Positions 33,977 to 45,374 of a DNA stretch of 64,000 nucleotides are shown piece by piece. The notes beneath the pieces were generated by a model. It did not search any database, was not told the origin of the DNA, and saw only the letters and a program-made list of their open reading frames with translations. The DNA is from Toxorhynchites rutilus septentrionalis. Its lineage: Eukaryota > Arthropoda > Insecta > Diptera > Culicidae. The stretch lies in the NCBI RefSeq assembly GCF_029784135.1, contig NC_073746.1, forward strand, positions 58,254,097-58,318,096, given 5' to 3'. The position numbers were made by a program, and so were the translations under genes. How positions within the stretch are numbered: position 1 is the first letter of the stretch; each line of letters starts with the position of its first letter.

Positions 33977-35398
33977 CAGGGTTGCCGCATATACAGAATA
34001 TTCTGTATTTTACAGATTTTTTGCCAAATTTCAGATACAGAATCTGTATGTACAGAATTACAGATTTTCAGCAAAAATGCAGAATTTACAGATTGTTTTG
34101 AAATTTAATTTTGAATATTAAATTTATTACAGTGCATGCATAGATACCTTGATTTATAAAAAAGTTGGACGCAACGCAACGAGATGGCTTTCGTTGGAGG
34201 CAGTTATTAAGCGAAATCTTGAGCGATTTGAAGAGCTTAAAGTATTTTTTTTTTCGTTCCAAGTTATGTATGACCATAACCAATTTGCCAATCTTATATT
34301 GACTCATTTAAACGACCCTATGACTAAACCGATTATACTGTTCCTAAACTTTGTTCTACCGCTCATCAATAATGTCCATCACTCCTTTCAATCAAAAAGT
34401 TCTCAATTTTGCGAACTTTATAATGATATAAGACTGTTATTATTGATCATGTTGGGTAACTTATGCTTGGAGATATACGTACAACGATTCGTTGATGCTG
34501 ACCTTGATGTGAAAGATTTTGATGACTTTATGAAGAAGCCTGAGTATGTTTGCGTTGGTATCGATGCAGAAGAAGCTGGAAAAGGATTGGATGCAGCTAG
34601 GAAGTTGATCTTTAAATTGATTTGTCGTGAATTCTATATTGAACTGGTGAAACATAGTTACAGCCTTGATAAACCCGCAAAATTTCGTCAAGCTACCAAA
34701 CCTTAATGATTTGATGCTACAATTTCCTCAATTCATTGAAACAGGTAATACAAAAGGCTTGGGTTACTAATTTAGGCTACTCAAGTCGAATATAAATAAT
34801 AATTCCATGGGGCAAAAATTGAGTGACTCGGATTTAACTTGGTCCCAGCTGTTGGATATCAAAAGGCCTGATAGGAAATTTTTGTATCCATTGCTAAGGT
34901 CGTTTGAAAAACATTTTTTGCGGCTTCCCAAAGCTGATACCTTACAAATGAATGAACTGAAAAAAAAGACATTTGATGACATTCATCAGCAAGTTTTGAG
35001 CGAATATTGTTGCTTTACAGTGCCAACAAAACTAAGTTCGGAAATCGGTTAGTTCACACAATTATAGACTCTATGTTTAGAGCGAGGAACCATGAATCGG
35101 CTCAAGGAGGAGCGTCAAAGATGAAGTTGAAGGAAAATTTGAAGGCAAAGTACTACAAAACCATGTAAAAACATCGTCAATTTAGAGGCGAGAACTTTTC
35201 TATGATTTATTTTGTTGTATTGACACGACTTTAACAACCCATAAATAAGAAAAATAAGTTCAAAGTGAAAATAAACTTTCATTTTCATTTTTTTCCTCTA
35301 ACTTCCCGATACAGATTTTTTATACAGATTTTTTGGCTAAAAATACAGATGTTCAAATTTTTTTAGAAAATTTTACAGATTTAAATGTGGCAACCCTG
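33977..35398 (+). mobile_element. hAT element with transposase remnants
   Basis: A 1422-bp element starts CAGGGTTGCCGCATATACAG and ends with the complement of CAGGGTTGCCACATTTAAAT. The 8-bp duplication ATTGTGCA is perfect at 33969-33976 and 35399-35406. TACAGATT motifs are repeated in the first and last ~120 bases, as in the relative at 23436-24533. The interior holds a shortened, frameshifted transposase. Confidence 0.93.
34149..35052 (+). pseudogene. hAT transposase fragment, deleted and frameshifted
   Basis: The frame 34149-34706 contains GRNATRWLSLEAVIKRNLER, the TRWLSL block typical of hAT transposase middles. It shifts near 34680, where the next frame reads KLPNLNDLMLQFPQFIETG. A further frame (34807-35052) reads TWSQLLDIKRPDRKFLYPLL, a region that precedes the C-terminal dimerisation motif in hAT proteins. 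The LPHSNA..ER.FS motif expected next is missing, replaced by LPKADTLQMNELKKK. The N-terminal zinc finger and the first catalytic part are absent. This is a deletion derivative. Confidence 0.78.
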
Positions 35399-35406
35399 AT
35401 TGTGCA

Positions 35407-35480
35407 CTGACCATGAAACTGTAGCAGAAGCTTTTGGAGAACATTTTGCCTCAGCCTCGTCTAATCATAAGTTTTTCAAA
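35407..35480 (+). pseudogene. LINE ORF2 scrap (AEAFGEHFASASSN)
   Basis: After the hAT target duplication, the plus strand reads DHETVAEAFGEHFASASSNH. This resembles the stretch between endonuclease and reverse transcriptase in Jockey/I-type LINEs (A..F..HFA..SSN). It is too short for a clade. It suggests the hAT jumped into a LINE remnant. Confidence 0.5.
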
Positions 35481-35539
35481 CCAGAAAAGCCGAACGTGAA
35501 GGTAATCCCAATGGCTTCCGTTTCGATTCGAAGTATGAT

Positions 35540-38110
35540 TTCAACACGGACACATCCATTATTGTACTGAGATGCACACTTAATAGAGTGAAAATTAAAT
35601 AAGTTAAAAACCCTGACCTACATCGGAAGAAGAATCTTTTTTGAAACTATATAACGAAGTATGGACCATTTCCAATTGCTGGAAAGAAAGTTTAACTCAT
35701 TTTAGGCCGAGCGTTCGAAAAATTGCTGATATCTGAATCTGATGAAATCGTTCTGTAGTCTCGTCTCCAAACAAAGTTATTCTGGTCGCAATTACGTGTT
35801 GCTCTCATTTCTCCCAATTCCTAATTTATCTACAAAACGTGCCAAAACAAATGCATCTCCATTCTCATCCAGATCCACCCGATTCATCGACCAGCCACAC
35901 AAAGAAATGCGTCAGTATCCATTCCACCGAATGTCAATGGACTCTGTGTTTGTGCAGTTTCTTTGTCCGATTCATACGAGTTCTTCCCCTGTCCGGAGAT
36001 GAAACAGTGCGGGGTATTGTTCCCCGCACAGATGAACGCGCAATTCTTGCAGCAATTCGCTCTACTACAGAAAGCACGGATGGCTTGCGGTTCAATTCAG
36101 CACCCCTCTCCACACGTTTTTTTTTTCTTTCTTGCCGGTGTCCAAGGAAATAGAATCTTCCAGCAAACAAAGCAAATAGGTCAAAACCGGATTAGAAAGC
36201 CACAGCGAGTCTGAGGGCGAACGCGCATTGGGTGAGAATGACCGGAGATTCGTTCGCGAGTTGGTTGACGGAGGAAAAAAAATCAAGCAAAAAAAAAAGA
36301 ACATGTGAACTTTTCGCTTCGGGCACGAGTGCCATGACCGGGAAGTGATGAAGTCACAACCGCGAGTAGACGGGGGAAAAAACGTGCATCGGTAGCGTGT
36401 ACGATGACCGGAGAATTTTAAACATGTTTATTGTAGTCATTCACCTACAGCGGCAATTCGCGGTCAAGTAAACTACCCCGGCGCCTAGTTGTTGTCCGGC
36501 TTGGTTATTGTGATGTTCCGCGCACGCTTTGGAAACAATGGACTAATTCTATTTGATGCTTCAAAGGAACGTGAGTGTCGGTTGTTTATTGGAGGAGTTG
36601 GAGAATCAAAAATACGCGGCAACATATTTCACGGCTTGCAGGATCGCACCAACCATTTCTGCGGTATCCAGCTTATGTCTTATGCCATCCAAATGCCACG
36701 CAAATGAATATGAACTGGAGAATGACCATGACTCGAATATCCTTCGGCACTTCCTTCGAAATAGAAGAAAAGGAACAAGAAGAGTCCAGGAACAACAATG
36801 TGAAGGACACACGATGAGTTGATGCTGCTTCTATTGCTGCCGCCAGGCGACTATTGTTTTAGCGTCGTTACTGAGAACCACCCGGCGGACGAATTTTCGT
36901 AGTAAACCAGAGCAAGGCCAAGTTCCGAGCGAAATGTGGCCCCCTGATAGCTATGGGTGATTGTGCGAATTGTTTTTAATGCGTATCCAAAGTAGATTAG
37001 TTTACGCTGCGAATGGGAGAAGCTTAGCTCACATATCAAGCAGATGATCTGGCAAGCAAAACCAGCCGAGCGAGGCTCGTTGGCACGTGTGTCAAATTAT
37101 CGGTTTCGTTTTGGTTGGTTTTTGGTTTATTTACTTCGCGAACGCCTGTGAAGACAAGCATTGCCCCGCCGGAGGAAGTCGTAAAGGCGAATTCAAATGC
37201 GAATTGGATGAGCTCGAGCTCGCCGCCGAAGGCATGAATAATTTGGGCATATAATTTATATCGACGTTAATTTTATTGTTCGATCGAACTTAACATTCGG
37301 GGGTTGTGTAAATCGCCTAAAAAGGTGGAACGTTTCCTCTGTTACAAATGACTTTGGCATATTTGCGATAATATTTGATTTCCGTTTGAAGGGATATTTC
37401 TTACGATTCTATATTTGAATTTTTACGGAACAGAGTTCGCTGACACGGAAGCGTTTTCTTCTATGAAATTGTATTAATTGTTTTTTGGGACTAAAAAATT
37501 TATATAAAAAAATCTTGACGTGAGCTTCATCAAAAGAATCATTGGATTCGTCAGAAGAAGTATTTCCAACTGTTCTAGTTCTAGGATCTGAAAATATCAG
37601 AACCCGATTATTTTAAATTTGAATTAAATTGGGGCACACGTCAGAATACTGAATATTTTCAACAACAAAAACCGACCATGTACATTTTGTTTATTGGCTC
37701 AAAAATGGATCTGTGCAAAATTTTCCTCAAAGCAAAGCTCCTGTTTCTCTCATCCAAATACTAGATAGTTTGAAGGCTCTAATCCCAAAATTGATTCTCT
37801 TTTACTGTTTGTTTGAAATTCTATGAGCTTGTCGAACTCCATTCGAAGAAACTTTGATTCCGTCCTGGGTAGATGTTTGATTTTCGACGTTGATATTTTT
37901 ATTATTTAAAAAAACCTAAAATGTACTGAAAAATTTTCAAACGACTTTGATTTTGCGCGCAGATTATGTTAGAGTTACCTGGCATGAGGGCATGAGGGGG
38001 AAGAGGTCCAAAAACCGTTACGTAATTTGTGCACCACGCCGTGTGCGATTATTTCAAATGATACTGTGATTTGTGCGTGGAGTAATCTACTCGGAAAATG
38101 AATTAGTAGA
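35540..38110. other. Unique-looking DNA, no recognised gene
   Basis: 35740-37260 is less AT-rich and has no relatives in the window. Its short frames overlap on both strands without familiar motifs. 37260-38110 is AT-rich. It could be intron or regulatory DNA of a host gene. I see no splice-linked coding series. Confidence 0.35.
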
Positions 38111-38127
38111 GTGAAAAAAAATTATCT

Positions 38128-38332
38128 CTATTTTTCTTTCTTTTTCTCTTTTTCTCTTTTCTCTTTTTTCTTTCTTGCTTTCTCTATTCCTCACTATTTT
38201 GCTTTCTCTCTTTCTCTTTCTTTTTTTCTTCTTCTATACTTCTTCCGCTCTCCCTTCCTATTTCTTTCCCTTTTTTCCCTCTCTTTCTCTTGTTTTTCTC
38301 TCATGCTTTCTCTCTCTCTCTCTCTTTCTTTC
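38128..38332 (+). repeat. Polypyrimidine (TTC/CTT) low-complexity tract
   Basis: About 200 bases almost entirely C and T on the plus strand, ending in a (CT)n run near 38308-38325. It opens a Phe/Ser/Leu-rich frame that is an artefact of composition. Confidence 0.9.
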
Positions 38333-38781
38333 GATGCAACGTGCTATCGAATAAACAAACCATACCATGCAAGTTAACGCTCACATTCACTGTTTATTTG
38401 TGGCATTTTGGGAGTATGTGAGCGAATCTATTTTATTCGTTACATTATTTACTTGTTTCGCTATTTCCGCTACATTTGTCATGGGCAAAAAGAGCAGGGG
38501 ATATTTCCTATTAACCAAGCATTCTTGCAATTATATTCAAAGTTTTTGTTTCAAGTGATATTTGCGACATTCTCGGGCACGAACATCTTAGAAATTATAA
38601 AATGAATTTGTTTCCGCCCGAAGGTTTTCTGAGCAGAATTCCAGAGATGATTGGACTTGCCACACTTCGATGATGTAGTAGAAATAAGTTCAAATACACT
38701 GCATTTCACAACTATTGAACCACTCATTTTTTCTGAGTTTCCAGAGATATGTAAGAAGTCTGATGAATTGAAGTATATAGT

Positions 38782-39053
38782 CTTCTTTCTTCTTGGATGA
38801 CACTAACGTTCCAGTGGAACTTTTGCCTTCTCAACGTAGCATTACTTGCGTAATTTTTATTAGTAGTACTTGGGTGAAATTTCTATGCCGAATAACACGC
38901 CTCGAATGTACTCTGGAGTAGCAAGCTCTAGAATACGCGTGACCACAGTGCAAGCCGGAAGAATATTCTTTGACGAAAAATCTCCCGACCAGAACGGGAA
39001 TCGAACCCGAACCCCCGGCATGATAGTGTAGGACGCTAACCACTCGGCCACGG
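38782..39053 (-). mobile_element. tRNA-derived SINE, copy 2
   Basis: Same family as 10464-10740: minus-strand A box TGGCCGAGTGG, B box GGGTTCGATTCCC, body with GTCACGCGTATTCTAGAGCTT and a GAA-rich tail at 38782-38795. It is flanked by the 9-bp direct repeat GTATATAGT at 38773-38781 and 39054-39062. Confidence 0.88.
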
Positions 39054-39093
39054 GTATATAGTGTAGGACATAACAACTATCTTCATTTTAAAG

Positions 39094-40739
39094 ACTGGCC
39101 GTTTGAACTTTATTGTTGTGTTCAGGCGCGAAACATTCAAAAAATAAAAATTTCAGTGTTTCATAACTATAGAACCAGAAAACTCCCATTCCTTTACAAA
39201 ATTAACGTCAATTTCACATAAATTACAATAACTTCCTGATTCGTTGGTCATCTTTAGTTCTCAATCAACTCAAATAACCCATTCGGAGTGGTTTTGACCA
39301 AGCTGCGCCATGTTGTAGTGTGTATCTCGTTCTATGCAGCGACCACTACTCGCTTAAGCTCTTCAAATCACTGATACTGCTTGTAAGCTGCATCTACTAT
39401 TCGTACGATCACTTCTCATAAGTTCTTGATATGATTTTGATCTGGTAAACAAGTTGACCCCTTGCTCCCTTGGCCGAGTGGTTAGCGTCATAACTAACAT
39501 GCCGGGTGTTCGGGTTCGATTCCCGTTCTGGTCGGGGGAATTTTTCGTCAAAGAAATTTCCTCCGACTTGCACTGTGATCACGCGTATTCTAGAGCTTGC
39601 CACTCAGAATGCATTCAAGGTGTGTTATTTGGCATAGAAAATCTCAACTAAGTACTAATAAAAAATGACGCAAGTAATACTACGTTGAGACGGCGAAGTT
39701 CCTCTAGGAACGTTAGTGCCATTGAAGAAGAAGAAGAAACAAGTTGACCATTCTAGAAACTGAAGTCCCTCCTCAATAAACCATGCCTTGACTTTCCGGA
39801 TGTTATGAATTGATGCCAAATTAACCAATTATCATGGTGCTTTTGATGCAAAAACAGCAGTAAATGATTCTGAAGTACTTCATTGCACTTCTGACTGTAC
39901 ATTGGTGTTGATGAAAAGCTATCTGAACCAGGCCGTTTTGAAAATATGTTCCTCAAACCATCAAACTGCCGCCTGCAAAGTTACAAGTTGAAAAACTACA
40001 TGACACGTTTCGTAAGTCCTTCCAGTATGAAGATATTCTATTCAAGTTGTATTTCTTTTTATCAGAGAAGTTCTTCTGATATAGTGAAACCCATGGGATT
40101 AGCTTCCACATTAGTTTTTGGACCCGCAGGTTTGGAGATGAGATTTTTATGGTTTGGTGAGAATTTTCTCAAAAAGGCCTGGTTTAGGTAGCTTACCATC
40201 AACACGAATGAACAGTCAGAGCGGCAAAGAAGTACTTCAGAATCATTTGCTGCTGTGTTTACATCAAAAACAATATAATAATTGGGTAATTTGGCATCAA
40301 TTCATAAAATTCGGGAAGTCATGGCATGGTTCAATGAATAGGCGCTTCAGATTCTGGACTGGTCAGTTTTTTACCCGATCAAAACTCAATCAAGAACTTA
40401 TGAGGAGTAATCGTACGAATAGTTGATGCAGCTTACAAGCAGTATGAGTGATTTGAAGAGCTTAAACGAGCAGTATCCTCTGCGTGAAACGAGATACACA
40501 CTACAACATGGCGCAACTTGGTCAAAACCACTCCGAATGGGTTATTTAAGTTGATTGAGAACTAAAGATGACCTACGAATTAGGAACTTATTGTAATTTA
40601 TGTGTAATCGACGTTAATTTTGTGAAGGAGTGAGAGTTTTCCCATCTGGTTCTATAGTTATGAAACACTGGAATTTTTGTTTTTTGAGTGTTTCGCGCCT
40701 GAACACAACAATATAGTTTAAACGACCAGAACAACCTGC
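39094..40739. mobile_element. Foldback element with SINE in left arm
   Basis: Outer left text GGCCGTTTGAACTTTATTGT and TTGTTGTGTTCAGGCGCGAA is mirrored at 40690-40737. The arms continue inward with TTTCATAACTATAGAACCAG, AACCCATTCGGAGTGGTTTT, ACTACAACATGGCGCAA (right arm), and then TTTTGATGCAAAAAC/GAAGTACTTC blocks to about 39960 and 40150. Excluding the SINE at 39460-39736, each arm is about 590 bases around a loop near 39990-40150. No transposase was recognised. Related single ends occur at 48045-48250 and 54190-54372. Confidence 0.8.
39460..39736 (+). mobile_element. tRNA-derived SINE, copy 3, inside foldback
   Basis: It starts CCTTGCTCCCTTGGCCGAGT, with B box GGGTTCGATTCCC, the shared body and a (GAA)4 tail. 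The 13-bp target duplication AAACAAGTTGACC is exact at 39447-39459 and 39737-39749, the longest of the three copies. The insertion splits the left arm of the surrounding foldback. Confidence 0.93.
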
Positions 40740-41690
40740 CAATTCAAAAACTTTAGAGTTGAATAAGTGACTAAAATTGACATCACCAATAAATGGACAT
40801 AAAATTCAGTAAATATCAGGTGCAATTAATAATTATTAATACAAATTACAACAATACTACTTTCTAGTTCAATATTAGTCATTCTTATAACAAGTTCGTT
40901 CACGTAACACAGCGTATACAGTGTTTTGAAAGTTTCAAATAAGAACTTGTTTTGATTAATAGGGGTTGGTATTTAGATCTCGTTGACCCCCTCAAATCAG
41001 GTTTCGTTTATTCCGATCCCTGGAAAACGGATATCGACGCCAAGGGGTTGGGTAGTTTTGAATGTTCGCTATAAACAATTGAGCTTTGTTTTATAGCAAT
41101 AGGAACTGGTTGATACCTTTCTCGAAACGTTTCGTCAGTTCTATTGTTGTTCTTTTGATGTTGTTTGTTATTGTTTTTATATATTTGTTTTGTGTTCTGC
41201 TGAATTGTGGACGATAAAGTCTTTGAACAATCCCGAATGTTCCGAGTAAGAAACGAGTAGGTATGTATTGTTATGTTTAAAGTATCAATTATGATTAAAG
41301 TGACCAGATGGTCAGAGGTCTAACGACACAAAAAACAAAACGTTATGTATATAGGTTATTTGAACATAAACCATGTGTCCTTGCAATTAAACCTGATCTG
41401 TATTATTTCTTTATAAGTATCGGCACTCAGTTGTGATTTTTCGGTGGTTTAGATTTTGTTTACGCCTGAAAATCACTCACTCAGTCAGATCATTGAGATC
41501 TGGCAAACACGATTCAGATTCTACAATTTTCTTCCAATTATCGGATGAAATGCTCGAAAATTCCAATCCATTTTTCATCGATTTTAGTGTTAAATTATGC
41601 ATTAAAAAATGGACTAATTTCGGATGGCGATGAAAAAAAACTACAAAAGATAATTCAACGGAACAAACTTTCCTTAAATCTTACGTTTAC
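40740..41690. other. No recognised feature
   Basis: AT-rich sequence without repeat relatives in the window. The short frame at 41433-41633 has no recognised motif. Confidence 0.3.
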
Positions 41691-41699
41691 CAAGCATAC

Positions 41700-42595
41700 A
41701 ACAAAAATGATTCAAGGCTGTTGATTCGCATTAGCAGCACTGCCAAGCACCTTGATGATTTTTTCAAACTGCCAGCTCCACCCCACAGCGAAGTAGTTGG
41801 ACATCCTGAGGCACTTTGTGTCCGCCGGATATAGCCAATCTTGTATTTACAACATCCTCTCCTTGTGGCTCCTTAAGTCGGGAGATCGAAGCAAACGACC
41901 AAATGGAGCAGGAAAATCTGGGCAAAATGGACATTTTTCTGCGGAAGCTTCAGACGAGACCGGCCGTATCTGAGCAGCAGGCAATCATCCAGAAGGAGTA
42001 TCTTCAGATCCTGGTGGTAAACTTCTTTCCGGCGAATGAAGTTTAACTTCTTTTTCACTGGTGAAAAATTTCTTTTCGTATTCATAATGAAAGACAAGAC
42101 ATACTTGATGCTAGAATTCAACGAATGGCAGGAGACCGGATACTTTACGTTCCCCAGGTAAGCGATGGCCACGAATATATCACCCACATCAAGTTCTCGA
42201 TGAAAGTCATTTTCTGACAAACGAGAAGGGAATGTCCAAGCCGCTCTTCTTTCGAGTCATATGGTGAACTGGAAGATATATAGTACGAAGTGCTTTCCGG
42301 AAGTGGCGAAGGTGATGTGGTCTTTATACCGAACCTGTGATCAGTCCATTATGCCAAAAAATCACTGGAGGATGGATCGGCTGGAGATAAACATCGTTGC
42401 GAAGACCGCCAACCTTCCCAACATCCCCCAGCTGCGATCGATAGAAAACGTTTCTGCGAATGGCCAAAATGGAGAGACAGTCGACCACCAAAGCCAGGAA
42501 AAGGTAAAAGAACACGCCGACATGCAGCTTTTCATCGGCCTGCCTCTTCCTGTCCCGTATACACTAGTTCTTCCGGCTTATTTAACACGTTAAGC
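41700..42595. other. Unidentified coding-like fossil
   Basis: Composition becomes more balanced here, and codon-like text appears in broken plus-strand frames: EQENLGKMDIFLRKLQTRP and SEQQAIIQKEYLQIL (41900-42020), FTGEKFLF and LMLEFNEWQETGYFTFP (42055-42160), and VNWKIYSTKCFPEVAKVMWS (42264-42320) to TANLPNIPQLRSIENV. A minus-strand frame of 115 codons also spans 41873-42220. I do not recognise a family. It may be a decayed gene, retrocopy or transposon ORF. Strand and function are undecided. Confidence 0.3.
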
Positions 42596-42902
42596 CCTGA
42601 TCGAGCTGAGGGACCAAAGATTAACTTTGACTCACGTTGGTCCCTACGGGTCAATAGGGGACTTTTATAAAAATAACTTCTTATTTTGTTGCTGTCGTTT
42701 CCATTTGACACTCTCTTAACAGAAAGTCCACTGTCGGTGCGATGAATTGTGCTTTATGTTACCTGCTTGTTTCAGAAGGCAGAATTGGAAGGCAAACATT
42801 GGACCAATCAGGACGTGGGATTTTCGTTTATAAGATGCTTGACAATTTCCCACTGTTCAATAATTTATTTCATTTATTTATATGATTCTATTTATTGTAA
42901 TA

Positions 42903-43285
42903 CACTGGAGTCGCTTTTTACTAAGTGAATTCCAAAATCCGTGTAAAAATCTAACAAACAGTGAGTTATTAGTTTAAAATGCAACCTATATTCTAACAAT
43001 TGATCAACCGAACATTTTGGCATGCAACAATCATGATATCTGTTTCTCCTTTTATTTCTCAACTACTTATCAGTGATACAATACGAACTAATTTCGTGGA
43101 AAGTCACATCAATTAGCACATAAAATATGTTTATAATGGAGTCACTTTTTACGCGGTTGATACGTGTTGTGTAAAAAAACCACGTATACTCTGAAATCCA
43201 CTTAAAGAACCCGCATAAATTCCGGAAATCTGCGTGAATTACAAAAGCCGCGTTAAAAATAACCGCATAAAATCGACTTAACTAC
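42903..43285. mobile_element. Pogo-like MITE, copy 2 (decayed)
   Basis: After TA at 42901-42902 it starts CACTGGAGTCGCTTTTTAC, identical to the left end at 22850. It shares AACAGTGAGTTATTAGTTTAAAATG-like and ATCAGTGATACAATACGAA-like interior text with that copy. The right end (CGCATAAAATCGACTTAACT) is damaged. Confidence 0.8.
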
Positions 43286-44135
43286 GCAACGATGAAACTG
43301 TATGTAGAAATATTTCCAATTGATTGAAATATTTCCAATCGATATCTCTGCGACTATCGATAAATGACCGAGTTATATGCGTTTAAATACTTTCATTAGT
43401 TATTATTTGCTCAACTTCTAGATTTTCGTGTTTACACCTGTTAAACGTAGTGCTTTGTAAATAAGGTATTCCTTTATGAATATTTTCATATGTTATGTAA
43501 AATTTCATACGGCGTTATGTCCAAGACACGTTAACGTATGATTACCGATTTTTTTTTGTACAATGCGCTTGATTATCACCACTATATGTATCTTGGAATG
43601 CATCGAAATTTCATAAAATTTTCATCTTTAGCAAACTGTTTTGGTAACCATTAAAAGAACCGATAGTGTGTGTGGTCTTGTAAAAGTAGTAAAAGATGGT
43701 TAATTGATCATTCATTTCTGTCCTCGTGAGAATAATACACAACAGAATGTCGCACTTTGTTTCATCATGTGAATATATACATTGCACTGAGTAGTCATCG
43801 CGAGCGCTATCGCGGTAGCCTTTTTCACAGTTGGCATTAACCCGGTCGCAGGTGATTTCATTTTGTTCCACCAACACCAATATTCCAAATTTTTCAACTA
43901 CTTCAATCTACTTATTGAATCTGATGAAAACTATAACAATGTGTGCCTGTGATGCAAACATATAAAAGCACTCTCTACCTGACGGAATAAAAATCGACAC
44001 TCTGCCTCCACTGAACAAAATTGCACCGCTGCGTGCGGTATCTTCTATTTTTTCTCGTATTGAACTAAACCAATGTGTGTGATATCAACGGAGCGGAACT
44101 GTTATTTGCAATCACGAATGGCTTAATTATACCTA
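43286..44135. other. No recognised feature
   Basis: AT-rich spacer. Frames at 43611-43897 have no recognisable motif. Confidence 0.3.
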
Positions 44136-44658
44136 ACTAGCTGTCCCCTGCCATGCTTTGCTGTGGCACATTGTGGTTGCATGGTTGAGTTGAATTTTTC
44201 AATTTTTTATGTTGTAACATCAATCCTAGATAAGTTTGGTTGTTTTGTGTATTATATCATAGTTTGAGCTCAATCGGTTCCGTACTTTTCGAGTTTTTAA
44301 CGCGCACACAAACGAACAGAAATTTTATATATATAGAGATAGATGAGGGAAATCGATAAATTTTAAATCACTTCGAAACACAATTTCAGTTCATAATTTT
44401 GTAAAACACGTGGAAGAAAGATGTTTCCATCACATAGAACACATATTCATTGCTGAATAGTCGATTTTCATTAGAAGCTCAATTTCAGAAACGCACTCTG
44501 GTTATATATAAAATAATTTTCTTAAAATTTTCCATTTTTTTATGCCGTAACAACACTCCTTGAAGTGGGTTGTATATTGTGTCCAACTTTGAGCTCAATC
44601 GGTTCCGCACTTTTCGAGTATTTGACGCGTACACAAACGAACAGAACATTTTTATATA
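44136..44658 (+). repeat. ACTAGCTGTCCCC repeat, two monomers, split by mariner
   Basis: It starts ACTAGCTGTCCCCTGCCATG and reaches CGGTTCCGTACTTTTCGAG, CGCACACAAACGAACAGAA and an ATATATAGAGATAGAT tract. A second body (matching 6549-6824) follows, with the same CGGTTCCGCACTTTTCGAG and ACACAAACGAACAGAAC ending. The mariner copy lies at the TA that ends this second tract. Confidence 0.7.
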
Positions 44659-45374
44659 TTAGGCTGTCAAAAAAGTCTTGCGGTATTTTTTTTTTAATTT
44701 TCATTTGTTCATAAAATTAGTTACAATCATCTGTTTTAAGTCAAATATGCGTCGTTTTGTTCGATGACTTGTTCCCAACGAGATGCCAACTTCATAATAC
44801 CCCTGTTATAGAAGCTCGCTTCCTTGGCAAAAAATTCGGATAGCCAATTTTCACAGGCCTCTTTTGTGGCTAACTTCTGACTACCTAGCTCGTTCGCCAT
44901 GGACAAAAACAGGTAGTAGTCACTTGGTGCAAGGTCCGGACTATACGGCGGATGCAAAAGAACCTCCCATCCGAGCTCTCGGAGCTTCTGGCGCGTCACC
45001 AAAGAAGTGTGTGGCCTGGCGTTGTCCTGATGGAAGACAATGCGGCCTCTGTTTATCAAAGATGGTCTCTTCTTCATGAGTGCTACCTTCAAGCGGTCCA
45101 GTTGTTGGCAGTACAGGTCCGAATTGAGCGTTTGGCCATAGGGAAGCAGCTCATAATAGATTATTCCTTGACAATCCCACCAAACACACAGCAGAACCTT
45201 CCTGGCCGTTAATGACGGCTTGGCCACCGTCTGAGCCGCTTCAGCGGGCTTCGACCACGACCGTTTGCGCTTCACGTTGTCGTAAGTGACCCACTTTTCA
45301 TCGCCAGTCACCATCCGCTTCAGAAACGGGTCGATTTTGTTGCGATTCACATGCGTCGATACGGTCAAAGATGA
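44659..45374 (-). mobile_element. mariner, truncated copy
   Basis: The left end TTAGGCTGTCAAAAAAGTCT follows TA at 44657-44658. Homology with the copy at 21314 is very high up to AGATG at about 45374, then stops. The transposase N-terminal half and the other terminal repeat are missing. Confidence 0.93.
44736..45374 (-). pseudogene. mariner transposase, C-terminal half
   Basis: It contains all three catalytic blocks (VTGDEKW, HQDNARPH, YSPDLAPSDYY) in one frame, to a proper end (VIEQNDAYLT, stop at 44736). Relative to the copy at 21390-22412 it has an 11-bp deletion between two GCGATTCA direct repeats near 45350, and lacks everything upstream of that. The DNA-binding domain is absent. It is nevertheless the better copy for the C-terminal ~35 residues. 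Confidence 0.9.

Noticed and set aside
38111..38377. Phe/Ser/Leu-rich frame resembling a membrane protein
   Set aside because: It is a translation of a polypyrimidine tract. No conserved motif, and composition alone explains it.
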